NCBI GenBank assembly: GCA_020809705.1
Contig: CP085827.1
Coordinates: forward strand, 3,906,001-3,970,000
Direction of reading: 5' to 3'
DNA length: 64,000 nt
Source: Calonectria ilicicola
Taxonomy: Eukaryota; Ascomycota; Sordariomycetes; Hypocreales; Nectriaceae
Positions 1 through 12,181 of this stretch are shown piece after piece. The notes beneath the pieces were generated by a model. That model ran no database searches, was not told where the DNA came from, and was given only the letters and a program-made list of their open reading frames with translations. Numbering within the stretch: the stretch's first letter is position 1; each line of letters begins with the position of its first letter. Position numbers and translations under genes: made by a program.

Positions 1-3000
1 TCCGGACGTGTGAACGCGCGCGTGTGGCTTGAGCCTGGGTTACAACGCCTAGAATCTTGTTCAAAGATCAGGAAACAATGACGATGTTATCAGACAATTC
101 TTTCTCTCTAAGATGGAAGAATCCGTAGGGAGAACCAACGGCAGACGTCGGGGGGTGATAGAGGGGGAAGTGTAAGAGCGACGGGGTAGAGTTAAATTAT
201 TTCATTCTTGGTACCATTGTCGTCACTCACTTGGCCGTCGCTCTACGACGATTTTTTTTCTGGGGCGCCAAGCAAAAAGTCAGCCCAGGCCTGTCGCGCC
301 CTGAGTCGCTTCCGGGGGTGCCCAAAGGAGGATTTGCATTTGGGTGACAAGGAGTAACATGGATCAGCATCAGGGAGTGGCACAGGTGAGCGAGCAATGG
401 ATACGCAGAGACTGGTCCAAAGTTCCCCTAGGATGCCGATATGACGATGGATTCGGCACTGCCGGCAAAGATGCAGGGCGCATAACTTTGCGGCGCGGGG
501 AGGCGGTGATGGTCTCGAGGACGTCCATACGCCGTCAAGCAAAGACACCAGCAAAGCAAGCGCCCGTGCTGTTGGCAACGTTGGCCCTAGATTTTCTAGA
601 CGGCCGCCAGTTCCTCGAGAAACAGCCACTGCAATAGCCACCTGCCCGGGGCAATGGGGAAAACACTAGATCCCGGTGGGAGCTACCGCCAAGTGCCCCA
701 GTGGTCGCTCATCTGGAGCGCTGTTGTCGAGGGATAGCCCCTGTAAATCACCATTGACGGCTGACAATTCCTCCACCTCCACCCTGTGGCGGCCCACAAG
801 CCACCTTTGATGCTGCTGCTGCTCAGCAAGGGTGCAGAGAATAAAAATACGATACGGTTAAGGCACGGAATATTCTTCGCCTTCATCAACCTCCGACCCG
901 GAACGGCAGATTAATTAGGTGATAGCGCACAAGAGCCAAGGCCCTAAGATCAACCCGACGAGATCCCAACTCAGTCCAATGGAATGTGGAAATGATGGGA
1001 TCAAAGGCCCTCGTGTCTTCGAGGCCCCCCGCAATGTAAGCGGCCTTTTAGTCGGTCTTTGGGCTGCCTACCACCCAAGACCACCCAAGACCCCCCCAAG
1101 ACATGATATCCTTGGCACCTGCTTGGCAAGACTGTGGCAGGCGCCTAAGTATGGCGCCAAGACGGCAAGACGGCCTGTGTGCGAAACCGCTGGACCCGGC
1201 GAATGTAAGAAACGGGCGCCGACCCCAAACCCGCAACCGTTTCTTGGAGGTGCCGCCGACAGGTGATTCCCCTGATTCCGGTTGTTGGTATGAGGCCTGA
1301 TTGGGCCGTACCTCGCAACGGCTTTAGTGCGCCTGGCTGATCGCATCACATCCATTGCCCATGGACATTGTCGGTTGCGCATGGAGAATCCGAGAATCCG
1401 ACCAGCACCACAACGCCCAAACAAAAGTCCATCATGGTCTTCTCGTTCCGTCTCTTCCGCTGCATTTGTCCACAAAACCTTGGCCTCAGTTACGCCAAGC
1501 GGTACCCCTCCTCCCCCTCCCCCTTCGTATAGACGCATTCCCGTCTGGCTGGCTGAGTCTTAGCGACCTGCTGCAACTGGTCTCCCATCGTGTGCACTGC
1601 CCCTGTGTGTCAGCATCCGTCTCACGAGATTCTGGGGCACCTATTTTCAGCTCCCTAAGCTTTCGGGCTCCAACTATCAGCTCGCGGGCGCTTGACCGAC
1701 GGTGAAGAACATGACATGACACGGCAATCGTTTGTTCATGCTCTAGAGCCCCCATAGCGTCAGGCCTCCGGTACGAGACTCGAGACTCCATCGGCACTTT
1801 TTTCAAACCCCGCTGTGCCGTGCCAACACACGCACCCCGTGAACCATAGAAAAAGCAAAGGATTCATGCGCTGTCTTTTGAGTGCTGCTGTAAACCTGCT
1901 GCAGCGTGGACAGACAGCACACACTTTCATACACTCTGCAAGAAACATGTTTCTCTTCTCTTCTGACCACACCAATAGACCTGAGCTTAAAACATACATC
2001 TCTTTTTTTTTCTTTCATGCGCTTCTTGGCAGCAGCCCGTATCTCGGCTTGTAGATGAGACCGACCCTCCGCCGTCTTGCACGGAAGCCGGTAAAGACCA
2101 ACCGGTGATGCCGAATGGAATCAAGTCGGTTTCCGTGTTACGGCGAAAGGGATGAAACAATGCCATGGAATACAACCTTGTTGGTTTCACGTAATAGCTC
2201 ACACAGTGTGCTTTAAAGTTTTTCCTTTCCTTTGCCTTAGTAGATGCATTGCATGAATGACTTTGCTTCTTCCTGTTTTGCTTGTTTTTTTCCATGTGCC
2301 TTTGCATGTGCTTGCCAACGTGGTTGCCGTACTATACGTACTTCTCTAGCCAAGTTGGTTTGCAGCGTCAACGGAACGGGGACATGGGTGCATCACCGAT
2401 CGCCTAGGGTTTCGATAAGGGTCTTGGCCGTATTTCCCAGCGTTGCAACAGCGGAGTGCGCTTGAAATTGCAATGACGCTCAAAAGGCGAGAGATCGGCA
2501 CCCTCCCGAGCATACCCACAATCTTCATCTGGGGTCGAGAGCCCACGTGCAAAGCCAGTCTCCAAACTCTGTTTGTTGGCACAAGCTCTCATCACATGAC
2601 GTTATGGCGAATGCGCCTAAAACATCAAGAATGTGATAACTAGGGCATGCATGCAAGGCTAAAAACCAGCCTCGTGCAGGTTTTGTTTTGGCATCATCTG
2701 ATGCTAGATTCACCCCAAGCTAGTAGATCATCTTAGTAGGAAAAAAAAAAAAAAAAAGAGCACAGGACACTAGAGAGTACTCTAAACCATGTAGCTCTGC
2801 AAGAAAAAAGAAACTGTAAATGAAATTTGCAAGCAATAGAAATAGACGAGTATTATCATTTTATTTCCTGTTGATCGTTTCTTTCCATTATTTTAAGCTT
2901 TCTGATTTACGATCAGAGTTTCAGTTGGGTTCCCCATCTTGGGTTTCCTTCCGTTAGTAGATTTATATCCATACAAAACTTCAACTTCAAGGGCCTCGAC

Positions 3001-3203
3001 AAGAGTATCGCTGAATATCTATCTCTATTTCACGCTATCTTATCCCTTAACCCCATTTCCCTATCTGATATTCATAGCGCTATCCTGAGTCATACTTACA
3101 GCGGCCATAGTATCCATGTTGCTAAAAACCACAATGAGTGGCGGGTATCAAATATGTCTACAAGCGTTTGTGTGCAGGCTCGGCCTGCCTTCTGTTTACT
3201 AGA
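1..3203. other. gene-free region at left edge
   Basis: I see no credible gene in these 3.2 kb. Open frames up to 156 codons exist on both strands (for example minus 1068-1538), but their translations lack domain-like composition, are rich in Arg, Pro and Cys, and overlap frames on the other strand. A short CCACCCAAGA direct repeat lies near 1070-1100. From about 2700 the DNA becomes AT-rich and probably contains the 3' flank of the NAD kinase gene. A gene starting left of the window cannot be excluded. Confidence 0.6.
2741..2757. repeat. poly(A) tract
   Basis: Seventeen consecutive A residues on the plus strand, followed by a purine-rich stretch, in an AT-rich intergenic area. It is a simple homopolymer with no flanking target-site duplication or element body that I can see, so I do not call it a retroelement tail. 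Confidence 0.8.
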
Positions 3204-4601
3204 TTAATCGTCCCCGCCGGACTCCCGTCCAAACGGTCGGTTGAATTTGAGCAATCCATTTAATCCGCCTACCCACGGGTCGTCATCGTCTGCTCGGATC
3301 ACACAAGGTACACCTCCATGCCACTCTTCTCCGGGCCCTGCTCTGCCAACAAACTCGCCCTCTATTCGGATTTCCGATCCGGGTGACACTCCCATACATC
3401 GTTTACCATCAATGCTTAAGTCCAATTCCCTACCTCGGTTCTTTGGGCTCATCCGCAAAGTCACTTTGGTGTCAAGAGGTAATACAAGAGATCGGAAACT
3501 CAGGCTGCATGGACTAATGGACGTGATAAGCAATGACTTGACCAGCGGGTGCACAATCGGGCCTCCCGCACTAAGACTGTAAGCCGTTGAGCCCGTTGGT
3601 GTACTGATTAAGATGCCGTCGGCGATAGTTTCAGTAAAGTAATGTCCGTTTTGGTAAATATCGATAATTGCGAGGTGTGGATGTGACCCTCGGTGTACTG
3701 AAATCTCATTAATTGCCCGTAGAGATGGTGAAGGTTCCCTGGTTTCTGCAATTGGCTTTGCTTCCGATTTCGCATCACGCGATAATGAGCTTGAGAGCCA
3801 ATTGTTAATGTTGTTTCCGTTCGGGTCAAACACATCTGCTTTGATACGATGGCGTAGAAGTACCTTGGAGGCTCTCTGAGCCCCGAGGCTCTTGCCATTC
3901 ATCCCCTCCCAACCCGAATACGCGTGGCTATTAGCTGTGTCCCAGTCCCCTCGTGGGTAAGCAGCGCCCCGCGTAGCGACGTTGCTTCCACTCATGTACA
4001 TCTCTCGCCATGCTCGTTTGTACATCTGAAAGTCCCATTCACCTAAGAAGCCCAGCGTTCCCATGCTAAAGGACAAAATCGGAGGGACTGATCCATGGAG
4101 TTTAAAGAGACTAGCCGCTCGGAGGACCGTACCATCGCCTCCAAACGTAGCAATCACGTCAATCTTGTCCGCGATACAGGCTTGAATATCGGATGCGAAG
4201 ATGGGAAAGTCGAGCCGGTCCTTGAGGCTCTCAGCAATTCGAGGCTCAAATACGAGATTGACTTCAGGGTACTCTTGGCGAATATGCTTGGAAAACTGGA
4301 CAACGGCTTTGACAACCTCGGCCGAGTAGAGTTTCTGAATGACGAGGAGATTTCGAGGCGGCCGCGGCCAGTTGAGAGATAGAAGAGACGAACCAGGCTT
4401 GCTTCCCTTCAAGTAACGAGGGCTAGTCCGTTCAGGCAGTTCACTAATACTCCGTATGCTGGCATCTCGAAGCGGGCGGGTGGTGGAGAGAAAGCGGGAT
4501 GGTGCTGAGATCGCGATGGTCCGGGGCACAAATGACAGTGGTCGTTGGAGCAAGGCTGGCTGGACGAGTGCCCGCCCTCTAATTAAGGCTCGGTTAAACA
4601 T
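3204..4601 (-). CDS. POS5: NAD(H) kinase, mitochondrial (Pos5-type)
   Basis: Intronless 465-aa member of the ATP-NAD kinase family, which phosphorylates NAD or NADH to NADP(H). Visible family motifs are the phosphate-binding GGDGT at residues 154-158, a conserved NE (INE, about 298-300), and TPTGSTAYSLSAGG at about 334-347. The first 50 residues are Arg/Ser/Leu-rich with almost no acidic residues (MFNRALIRGR...), which resembles a mitochondrial presequence; this separates Pos5-like enzymes from the cytosolic Utr1 type. The role inferred is supplying mitochondrial NADPH for antioxidant defence and biosynthesis. The start ATG is the first in frame. Residues 205-300 form an insert rich in Ser, Gly and Arg within the catalytic domain, common in fungal members. 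Subfamily assignment (Pos5 against Utr1) is inference; the enzyme family is secure. Confidence 0.93.
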   Translation of the reverse strand: MFNRALIRGRALVQPALLQRPLSFVPRTIAISAPSRFLSTTRPLRDASIRSISELPERTSPRYLKGSKPGSSLLSLNWPRPPRNLLVIQKLYSAEVVKAVVQFSKHIRQEYPEVNLVFEPRIAESLKDRLDFPIFASDIQACIADKIDVIATFGGDGTVLRAASLFKLHGSVPPILSFSMGTLGFLGEWDFQMYKRAWREMYMSGSNVATRGAAYPRGDWDTANSHAYSGWEGMNGKSLGAQRASKVLLRHRIKADVFDPNGNNINNWLSSSLSRDAKSEAKPIAETREPSPSLRAINEISVHRGSHPHLAIIDIYQNGHYFTETIADGILISTPTGSTAYSLSAGGPIVHPLVKSLLITSISPCSLSFRSLVLPLDTKVTLRMSPKNRGRELDLSIDGKRCMGVSPGSEIRIEGEFVGRAGPGEEWHGGVPCVIRADDDDPWVGGLNGLLKFNRPFGRESGGDD

Positions 4602-5861
4602 GGTGGATGGTGAATGCAGTATTCATAATGCTATGAGCTAGAGCCTTGAGCCAAAATTCCGGATTTTGAATGAAGGGTTCTGGAATAAACCTTGCGACCA
4701 TGAGACGGCAGAATGACGGCTATGAACGGATCATGGTGGGCTGTGGATTGACCGCCTTCTCTTTTAGATCATGAGAGGGCATGTACAGGAAGGAACCTCG
4801 AGCCAGTCAATGACAATAGCTAACGTAAATAACTACATCGTAAACTTATGACTTTCTTTCACTATATCGCAGCACTATTTTCACCATCTCACAAGCCGTG
4901 TCTTTCGTTCATCCAAATCCACGCCGATGCCAGTGTGGAGGGGGTCAAAAAAGATGAATAAAAGGATTCTTAGGCTTTATACAATGATTCAGTGCATAAA
5001 TGCTTTCTCCCCACAATTATCTGCTGATCTGATTTAGAAATAGAAAATTATTAAGCTCGTGGTTCTGTGGTTCAAGGTCACATATCTCCGGCTCGTGGAG
5101 CAAGGTACGAACCATGATGGTAGGGGTAGAGGGGGCTTGGGCAGGCATCCCTTGGGCGGTCAAGGAAGCTTCTCATTAATTTGCAGCTGAAGTGGATATT
5201 ACATGTGATATGCTCCCATTTGTGATGCAAACAAGTCATTTATTTCTTGGGTTGCGTGTTCACCCATTCGCAGCATCGATAAAAGCTCTGCACTGCATAA
5301 AATTACCCCAGTTTTTGAATGCGCAAGGCAGTTCGGCTGCGAATAATCATCAGATAAGCGCACGCTCATTGGTCCACCGGCATCGGCACCTCATAAAACC
5401 CGATCAAGCTGTGGCGCACGTCATAGGGCTCCGAGGCACCCGCCCACCCACCTGATGTCACCCTCAGCGTCTAAGGCATTCAAGCAGAGACGCAGCTAGG
5501 CTGCCTACCTGACCTGCACTGAGTAAGGCACACGAACTAAGCATCATGTGCACCATGTCTCTATCTCCCACTCTTGTTCAACCACAACATCTTCTCTAGT
5601 GCCCGCTGTCCATCAACGTGCCCAAGGTCTGCCGCTGAAACAGCACGCGGGGTTGCCAAACTGCGGGTACCTCTTTGACCTGTTCACCCGCCGACTTCAC
5701 GTGCCTCTGCCCTGAATTCGGTCCGTTGCCCTTCGACCGCGCGAACCTCTGTGCTACTTGAAGCTCTCCGTCACCCCGTTGCTCCCGAAAGCGCCACGTT
5801 CTCCCCCATTCACCTCGAATTGCGACGTTGAAGAGCAAAAGCCCACCGGCCGTCGCCCGCC
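4602..5861. other. intergenic, divergent promoter region
   Basis: 1.26 kb between the divergently transcribed NAD kinase and acyltransferase genes. No supported gene. The stretch 5540-5860 is pyrimidine-rich on the plus strand just before the acyltransferase ATG, typical of a fungal 5' leader. Confidence 0.55.
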
Positions 5862-7284
5862 ATGACCGCCGATCTTAAACATCCAAACCCCTCCGATGCA
5901 ACCATACCCGGTCCGGAGCTGTCCGCTGGGCTATCTGATAAGCCCAAGGCTGCGACCGAATACCATCCTTCTGGAAAAGAGGGCCACGGCTGGTTGATGC
6001 AAGTTGTGAGGGGTCTCTTGTTCGCCATCTACTTTAATTCGTGCATCATCATGTACGTCTCGTTTACCCACATCCACCAGGTGCTGTCGAGGACAACACT
6101 GACCCGGCTTTTGATAGCACCCATACTACCCAGCTGATTGGCGCTCCGTTGTACTATGTAAACCGCGAGTGGTACTACACCTGGATGGCCATGACAAAAC
6201 GGCACTTTGGCATCATCATCACACTCATGACCCATATTTGGGGTCCTACCACTGTTAGAATTAGCGGCGATGAATCAGTAGCCGGCCAAATCAAGCCTAC
6301 TCCCGATGGTGGCGTGCAATTTGATTTCCCGGAGCGTTTGGTGTTGATTGCCAACCACCAGGTATGTGACCACGAGCAAACTCCGTCCGCCGGAACATTG
6401 GGCTGATACTCTACAGATCTACACTGACTGGTTATACCTCTGGTGGGTGGCTTATGCCAACTCTCCAGGCATGCACGGTCATATTTTCATCATCCTCAAG
6501 GAATCTCTAAAGAGAATCCCCCTTGTAGGCCTTGGAATGACCTTTTTTTCGTTCATCTTCATGTCACGAAAAATGGTCACTGATCAACCACGAATGGCCT
6601 ACCGACTGCAAAAGCTCAGTCAGCCCAAGATTGACCCTCGAGGTCAAAAATACCGCGACCCCATGTGGCTTCTTCTCTTTCCAGAAGGCACTAACCTGTC
6701 TGGCAACGGACGGAGAAAGTCAGCGGCCTGGGCTGCCAAAAACAACCTCAAGGATCCCGACCATCTAATGCTACCCCGAGGTACGGGGATGTTCTTTTGT
6801 CTGAATCAGCTGAAGGACTCTGTGGAATGGGTCTATGACTGTACAGTTGCATACGAGGGCATCCCGTAAGTCTTACTGCCCCCAATGATTACCGTTGTTG
6901 TAGTGTTAACCGAAGGCCAGTCGAGGCAAGTATGGCGAGGAATACTTTGGCCTGTCTAGCACTTATTTCCAGGGCCGTCCCCCGAAATCGGTCAACTTTT
7001 ACTGGCGCCGCCTCCGAATTGCAGACATGCCCCTCGATGACCAAAAAGAGTTTGATGACTGGCTACGAGAGCAGTGGTACATAAAGGATGCTCTAATGGA
7101 AGAGTATGTGAACAATGGCAAGTTCCCCGCCATGACTGGAGGCAAAGTAAATTTTGTCGAGACCCAGGTTCGTACGCGATACCCATGGGAGATTCTTCAA
7201 ATATTTTCGGTCTGGGGTACCATCGCCTTGTTGTGGTACAATATCAAGAAATTTTTCGGCTCGGTTACGGCGATATTTGTGTAA
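5862..7284 (+). CDS. lysophospholipid acyltransferase (Cst26/LPGAT-like, PlsC fold)
   Basis: Four exons: 5862-6052, 6118-6361, 6417-6865, 6921-7284, giving 415 aa; all introns are GT-AG and phases agree. The PlsC/LPLAT motifs are clear: NHQIYTDW (NHX4D, motif I) at the exon 2/3 junction and LFPEGTN (motif III) in exon 3. Hydrophobic segments near the N terminus (VVRGLLFAIYFNSCIII), around motif I, and at the C terminus (ILQIFSVWGTIALLWYNI) indicate a membrane enzyme, probably of the ER or lipid droplets. The family transfers acyl chains to lysophospholipids (sn-2 of lysophosphatidylinositol or lysophosphatidate); yeast Cst26/Psi1 is the nearest named type I recognise. The first intron uses the acceptor at 6116-6117; the later CAG at 6131-6133 would create a stop. 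Substrate preference cannot be read from the sequence. Confidence 0.92.
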
Positions 7285-9647
7285 GAGTTCCACGAAACCA
7301 CAATGTGTCGGACAGGTGTTTATGAGTATGAGGAGTTGATTGGCGAGGAATACCCGCTGTGCATTCATTCTTGGATTTGTCTGTTTTTTTTCTGTTTCTT
7401 TTGGCATGGGATTATGTTGAGCTGTAGGATTTGACATGTCGAGAAATCATAGAGGGCACGAAGCATGGTTGGATTGCACAGACTTGGCGGTTGTTTTTTT
7501 TTTCTTGGGTTCCGAGGTTGTCCTGGTCATTTCAGAGTTGCCGAGGTTCGAGGAAGAGGAAGAGGAGGACGAGGTCATGACGAGATTGGGAATGGGAAAG
7601 CCACTTCGGTCTCTATCCGAAGATAATGGTGTCGAGCGTGGCGATGACACGAATATTTTTGGAGTTGAGAATTGAATATTTCCACTCGAACTATCCGCCA
7701 CATGTACCCTCAAGCGAGATGTGTGACAGACAAGCTTATACGTTAGCCTGGCAGACTAACGACAAGGCAGCGGAAATATTCCCCAGATGACACGAGGTCT
7801 AGACTCGCAGGGCATCCATCAGAATCCTTGGCATCTTGGGTTACGCGCAACAAGATGACGATGAGAACCGCCATAGCGCTCGGGTCGCAACCCAGCTAGC
7901 CCAACAAGCTGCAATTGACAAGACAGGCATCAAGGGTTGTTGCCCCAAAAAGCCACGAGCCTCGGCATCGGCCCTCGCTCTACGGCGCGTTATTGGTGGA
8001 GGACACCCGGGAGATGAGCGCAGCGTGCGGGGAAGGAAAGGGTGGGTGGGCGTTGCAGATTGAGGGTGTGATTGAGCCCCCAGGATGGAGCAGACGGCGT
8101 CATATTGGTGGAGGCACCTTTTTCGGACATTGACTAATTTGAGCCTTAGTTGAGTATCTAGCTTTGAGGACACCATGCATTCGCATTGGCCAGCTCAGGT
8201 GGCGCCCGCGGTGGTGTTCCCTGCCGACCCTCCGGGTGAAGCCTGTCATGGTTCGCAATGCTGCTCAACAAACTATTGAGAGAAAGGCTATCTTGCGGGC
8301 CGCTATTTCCATCGTCCGCGTGGTCCGTCCGTGTGCGGTGCCTCCCGTCAAATTTGATGCCATTTTGCGCTGGACAACATTCGGTTTATACACACCCAAC
8401 CCACGCACAACTTGGGGCATTTAAAAGCGGTGTGAAGCCAGATGGCTATCTTGTTTGCACGGCATTCTCGGTCATTTGGTCTCCAAATGCGGTCTGCATG
8501 ACCCAGACCAGTGGGTATGTGGTACTGCCAAGACCCAGGCAGATTCCAGGTCATGGTTTGCCAGAATGGCGGGTTGATCTGCCCTCTGAGCAATGGCCTT
8601 TCTTGCTGACTTCTTGGGATACCCCCCTGGTTTTCCATCTGGATGTGACACCCATTACAGAGCTTAAAAGGCGTTCTAATGGCAAAGTAAACAAAATAAA
8701 GTCCCTTCTTTTCTTAGCCTGCCGCTTTAGCTCACACCACTTCCGCGCCCCAAGGCAACCCCAGCTGTCAACCACGATCCATTAAAATTAATAGCTTCCA
8801 GCTTCACTACTGCTTTCCTCTCGTCGCTTCTCTGCCCGTATTAGGGAATTGAGGCCGCGCTGCCAAGCAGCCCCCCAAGCTACCCCGCAAAGTCGGACGA
8901 CCAACCCCGGATCCTCAGTGGACCTGCTTGGGTCTCCGGCAGATCTTGCGGGGACGCGGGGCGGAAAAGACATCCAACCCAGCCAACATGGCCGTGTCCA
9001 TGCGCGACACTGACTCCTTCGACGCCGCAAAACGTCCCCGCTGCTTATCTGCTTTTGCTCGTTTCGCCCGTTAGGGTGAGGAGAAATGGGCAAGGGGGCT
9101 TGCGCCCGGGGTGGGAGGACGACCGCCACCCGAGGCATCTGGCAGGCTCGTCGGGCATGATTGGTCTCGCCGGGCAACCTCACGGGTCTTGGAGGGTTGT
9201 TTTCAAAAGTGAATTCTCAACGAATTGGTTGGCATGGATGTTCGCGGAAATGGCAGCTAGACAAAAAGGGAAGTAGAACATGGGCGGGTCGGGACGTGGG
9301 CCTAACAGACTCGGGGACAAAGCCTTGAGGAACGGGAATCGTCACATGGATAAGACACGACGCACGATTTGTGTCACACTGGAAGCTTTATTCCCTTGCT
9401 TGGAAGGTGGTGCTACGTACCCCGTTGCTGCGAGTGTCTGCCGATCATCTCCGTGTCCATTCATATCGCGTATAACTTTGAGCCAGGTCCCCGTCGCGCT
9501 TCTGTTTGCGGCACACAGACACTTGTCAAAAACAAAGACTAAAAAGAAAAACCCTATTCAGAAAATACATATTATACTCGCAGTCCTCCCTGTTTCATCT
9601 CGTCTCGTCCCGTCCCAACTCAATCCATCCTCACTCCGCCTGAGACC
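7285..9647. other. intergenic, no supported gene
   Basis: 2.36 kb between two plus-strand genes. Contains a poly(T) run at about 7493-7503 and a purine-rich (GAGGAA)n-like stretch near 7550-7575, giving spurious Glu- or Ser-rich frames. The 175-codon frame at 8258-8785 lacks family features. Bases 9530-9647 form a pyrimidine-rich leader before the next ATG. Confidence 0.55.
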
Positions 9648-11359
9648 ATGGAGAGACACGAGGGCGACAAAGAGACGCCTAGTCTCGAGGCTGCCGTCGA
9701 GACCAAGCACCTTGACCTAGCACCCAGCAAGCTCAGCTCTGAGCAAGACTCTGACCATGGGTTCACAGTCGATGAGCAGCGCAAGATTATGCGTCGCATT
9801 GACCGTCGCCTGGTCGTGACCGTCGGTGCCATGTACTGCGTGTCTCTCATGGACAGAACAAACATGAGTGCGGCCAACATTGCCGGCATGAGTGTTGAGC
9901 TCGTTCTGATCGGATTCCGATATGTGCGTCAAAGACTCCCCAGGTGTTTTTTTAGGGTATACTAATGCCAATTGTTTTAGAACATTGCCAATTTGGTCTT
10001 CTTCATCTCGTACATCATCTTCCAGCCTCCGTCCACTGTCTTGATCCGCAAGATCGGTCCGCGCATTCACCTTGCCCTGCTCACCATTTGCTGGGGCGCG
10101 GTTATGATTGGTATGGGATTTGTCAAGGACCATAAACAGCTTTCTGCACTTCGAGTCATTCTCGGATTATTCGAGGCAGGATTTTTCCCCGGCTGTGTCT
10201 ACTTGCTATCGACTTGGTTCACCAGATGTATGTCGCACGCCCGACTATAAGAAAACCAAACTAACCCTAGTGAAGATGAGGTGGGCAAGCGATACTCTAT
10301 GTTTTACCTGCTCGGTTGTGTTGCCTCTGCATTCTCCGGAATCCTTGCCTATGGAGTAAGTGTATTCTGATTTTAACTTAGCGTTGAAGCATAGACTTAT
10401 GCCTATTTTTTTTTAGCTCATGCAACTCAAAGGCCGCGAGGGCCTAAGCGGATGGCGTTGGATTTTTATCATCGAGGGCGCCCTGACCATGGCCCTCGGT
10501 ATTGCCGGATACTGGCTCCTTGTTGACTTTCCCGACTCGAAGCGCAAGTCATGGTCGTTTCTCAACCAGAGAGAGCGCGACTGGGTTGTTTCTCGCATCC
10601 AGCGTGACAGAGGTGATTCGACCGTCCCACCTTTCCAACTATCGAAGTTCCTTAAGGGTGGCCGGGATTGGAAGGTGTGGGCATACGCCCTGATCTTCTT
10701 CGACACTACCACCATGACATACGCGATCGCTTATACTCTGCCTCTGATTCTGGTTGGTAACATGAAATTTAGCGTTGGACAGGCCCAGTGCCTGGTTGCT
10801 CCCCCATACGCCTTTGCTGGCATCATCATGTTCCTTACCGGCTGGGCCGGCGACAAATACCGACTCCGTGGCCCCATCATCGTCTTCAACATGATCCTCT
10901 GCCTCATTGGTCTCCCCATCATGGGCTGGGCGTCAAGCGCAGGCGTGCGATACTTTGGCGTTTTCCTCGTCACCGCTGGCGCCAACAGCAACATCCCAGC
11001 AGTCATGGCGTTCCAGGCCAACAACGTGCGCGGCCAGTGGAAGCGGGCTTTCTGCAGCGCCACACTTGTGGGCTTCGGTGGTGTCGGTGGTATTGCGGGA
11101 AGTCTGGTGTTCCGCAAGCAGGACGAGGCCACGGGTTACAAGCCCGGCATGTACGCATGCATTGCGTGTTCGCTTCTGACCATCATTCTGGTGATCTTTT
11201 GCGACCTTGACTTTAAGCGACAGAACCAAAAGGCCGATCGGGGCGAGAAGGTGCTCGAGGCCCATGATGTGAGTTTACGTCCGTGACAAGTTTTGATCGA
11301 TTGAGATTACTAACCAATTCCAGGAAAACGCCACTGCTGATTTCCGATATACATACTAG
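9648..11359 (+). CDS. MFS permease, anion:cation symporter family (Dal5-like)
   Basis: Five exons: 9648-9923, 9981-10227, 10276-10355, 10417-11268, 11324-11359, giving 496 aa. Introns are 48-61 nt; the third exon uses the AG at 10274-10275, which restores the family sequence TRYEVGKRYSMFY. The N-terminal 45 residues are hydrophilic; about twelve membrane segments follow. The signature MDRTNMSAANIAG after TM1 and RYEV-KR in the TM4-5 region are typical of the allantoate/nicotinate/tartrate permease group (Dal5, Tna1, Vht1, Seo1). Such transporters import organic anions or vitamins with protons. The last coding exon is only 12 codons and ends in a short polar tail. The specific substrate is unknown. 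Confidence 0.9.
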
Positions 11360-11847
11360 GATGCTCTGTTGAGCCAGCATATTGGATCAAAATTGTCGCT
11401 TCTAGTTTTTAGCCAAGATAGTTTTATGTAATGTTCACGAGAATAGTATAATGAATAGGTGGTAGTGGTGGTCTGTTCTTTGCTTTTCGTATAATCTTAT
11501 GCGCTACACAGAGCTTGGACAACCCCTTTGTATCTAGTTACAGTACTAGCCAAGTAAAGAATGAAAATTACTCCTGGCTGTTCAATGATTTTTTCGTCTG
11601 TTCGAAATTAACACTAGAGTGCCCCTGGGTACAGGAATACGCGTGCTACCTGCAATCATCCGAGTTCCAGTATCACACAAAGAAAGGACTCGCGTACTGA
11701 AGCCCCATCTGGCATTAAATATAAACAAATAAACCACCGAACCCATTCTAATCTTTGCACTGCCATTTTTCCCCCTTGTTCGGGGAATTCCAAAGCTCAC
11801 GTGCACATATATTTATATCTATACGTGTATGTGTGCATGTCTGTTTC
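11360..11847. other. 3' flank of MFS gene, AT-rich
   Basis: 488 bases of AT-rich sequence after the permease stop codon, including the likely polyadenylation region near 11400-11450. No other feature seen apart from the small frame that starts at 11848. Confidence 0.5.
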
Positions 11848-12045
11848 ATGATGCCTAACCATGACCGCGGCATCGCCGTATACCTGGGCATCCTCATATG
11901 CTTTCTAGTTATATGGCTAACAATTCCTCTTATTTTCTCACTGGCACTAATTACCAGGATATACCTTGCCAAAAGGCAGCAGTTGTGTTTGGAGGAGGGA
12001 AAATCTTTACTGGATGAGGATGGTATCACACACTACACAGTTTAG
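11848..12045 (+). CDS. candidate 65-aa single-pass membrane protein
   Basis: A short frame with two adjacent ATG codons (11848 and 11851) encodes a 64-65-aa protein with a clear plan: a short polar N terminus (MPNHDRGIAV), one long hydrophobic segment rich in Ile and Leu (about residues 12-36), a basic stop-transfer patch (TRIYLAKR) and an acidic hydrophilic tail ending DEDGITHYTV. Composition differs from the random frames around it. It lies between the plus-strand permease and the minus-strand 5'-nucleotidase and has no recognisable homology. It could be a small integral membrane protein, or a chance frame in an AT-rich 3' region; the ordered topology is the only support. Confidence 0.4.
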   Translation: MMPNHDRGIAVYLGILICFLVIWLTIPLIFSLALITRIYLAKRQQLCLEEGKSLLDEDGITHYTV

Positions 12046-12181
12046 CAAGATGGATAAAGTTTGGTCTAAGAATGGTTCGCTTTTATTTGATGGATAGAAA
12101 GTAATTCAAAAGGGGTTTTTTTGGTCATTTCTCAATTGGATCAAACGCAGCGGGTTTTTCATCTCCGTCGTGTTCTCATAA

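Noticed and set aside
1068..1538. 156-codon minus-strand frame
   Set aside because: Rich in Gly, Arg and Cys with no domain pattern, overlaps frames on both strands, and no leader or splice context.
2741..2757. Poly(A) tract considered as a retroelement tail
   Set aside because: No element body, reverse-transcriptase frame or target duplication next to it.
7447..7713. Ser/Glu-rich frames on both strands
   Set aside because: They arise from a (GAGGAA)-like purine repeat; low complexity explains them.
8258..8785. 175-codon plus-strand frame
   Set aside because: Starts with ATG but composition is mixed, no recognised fold, and no conservation can be argued.
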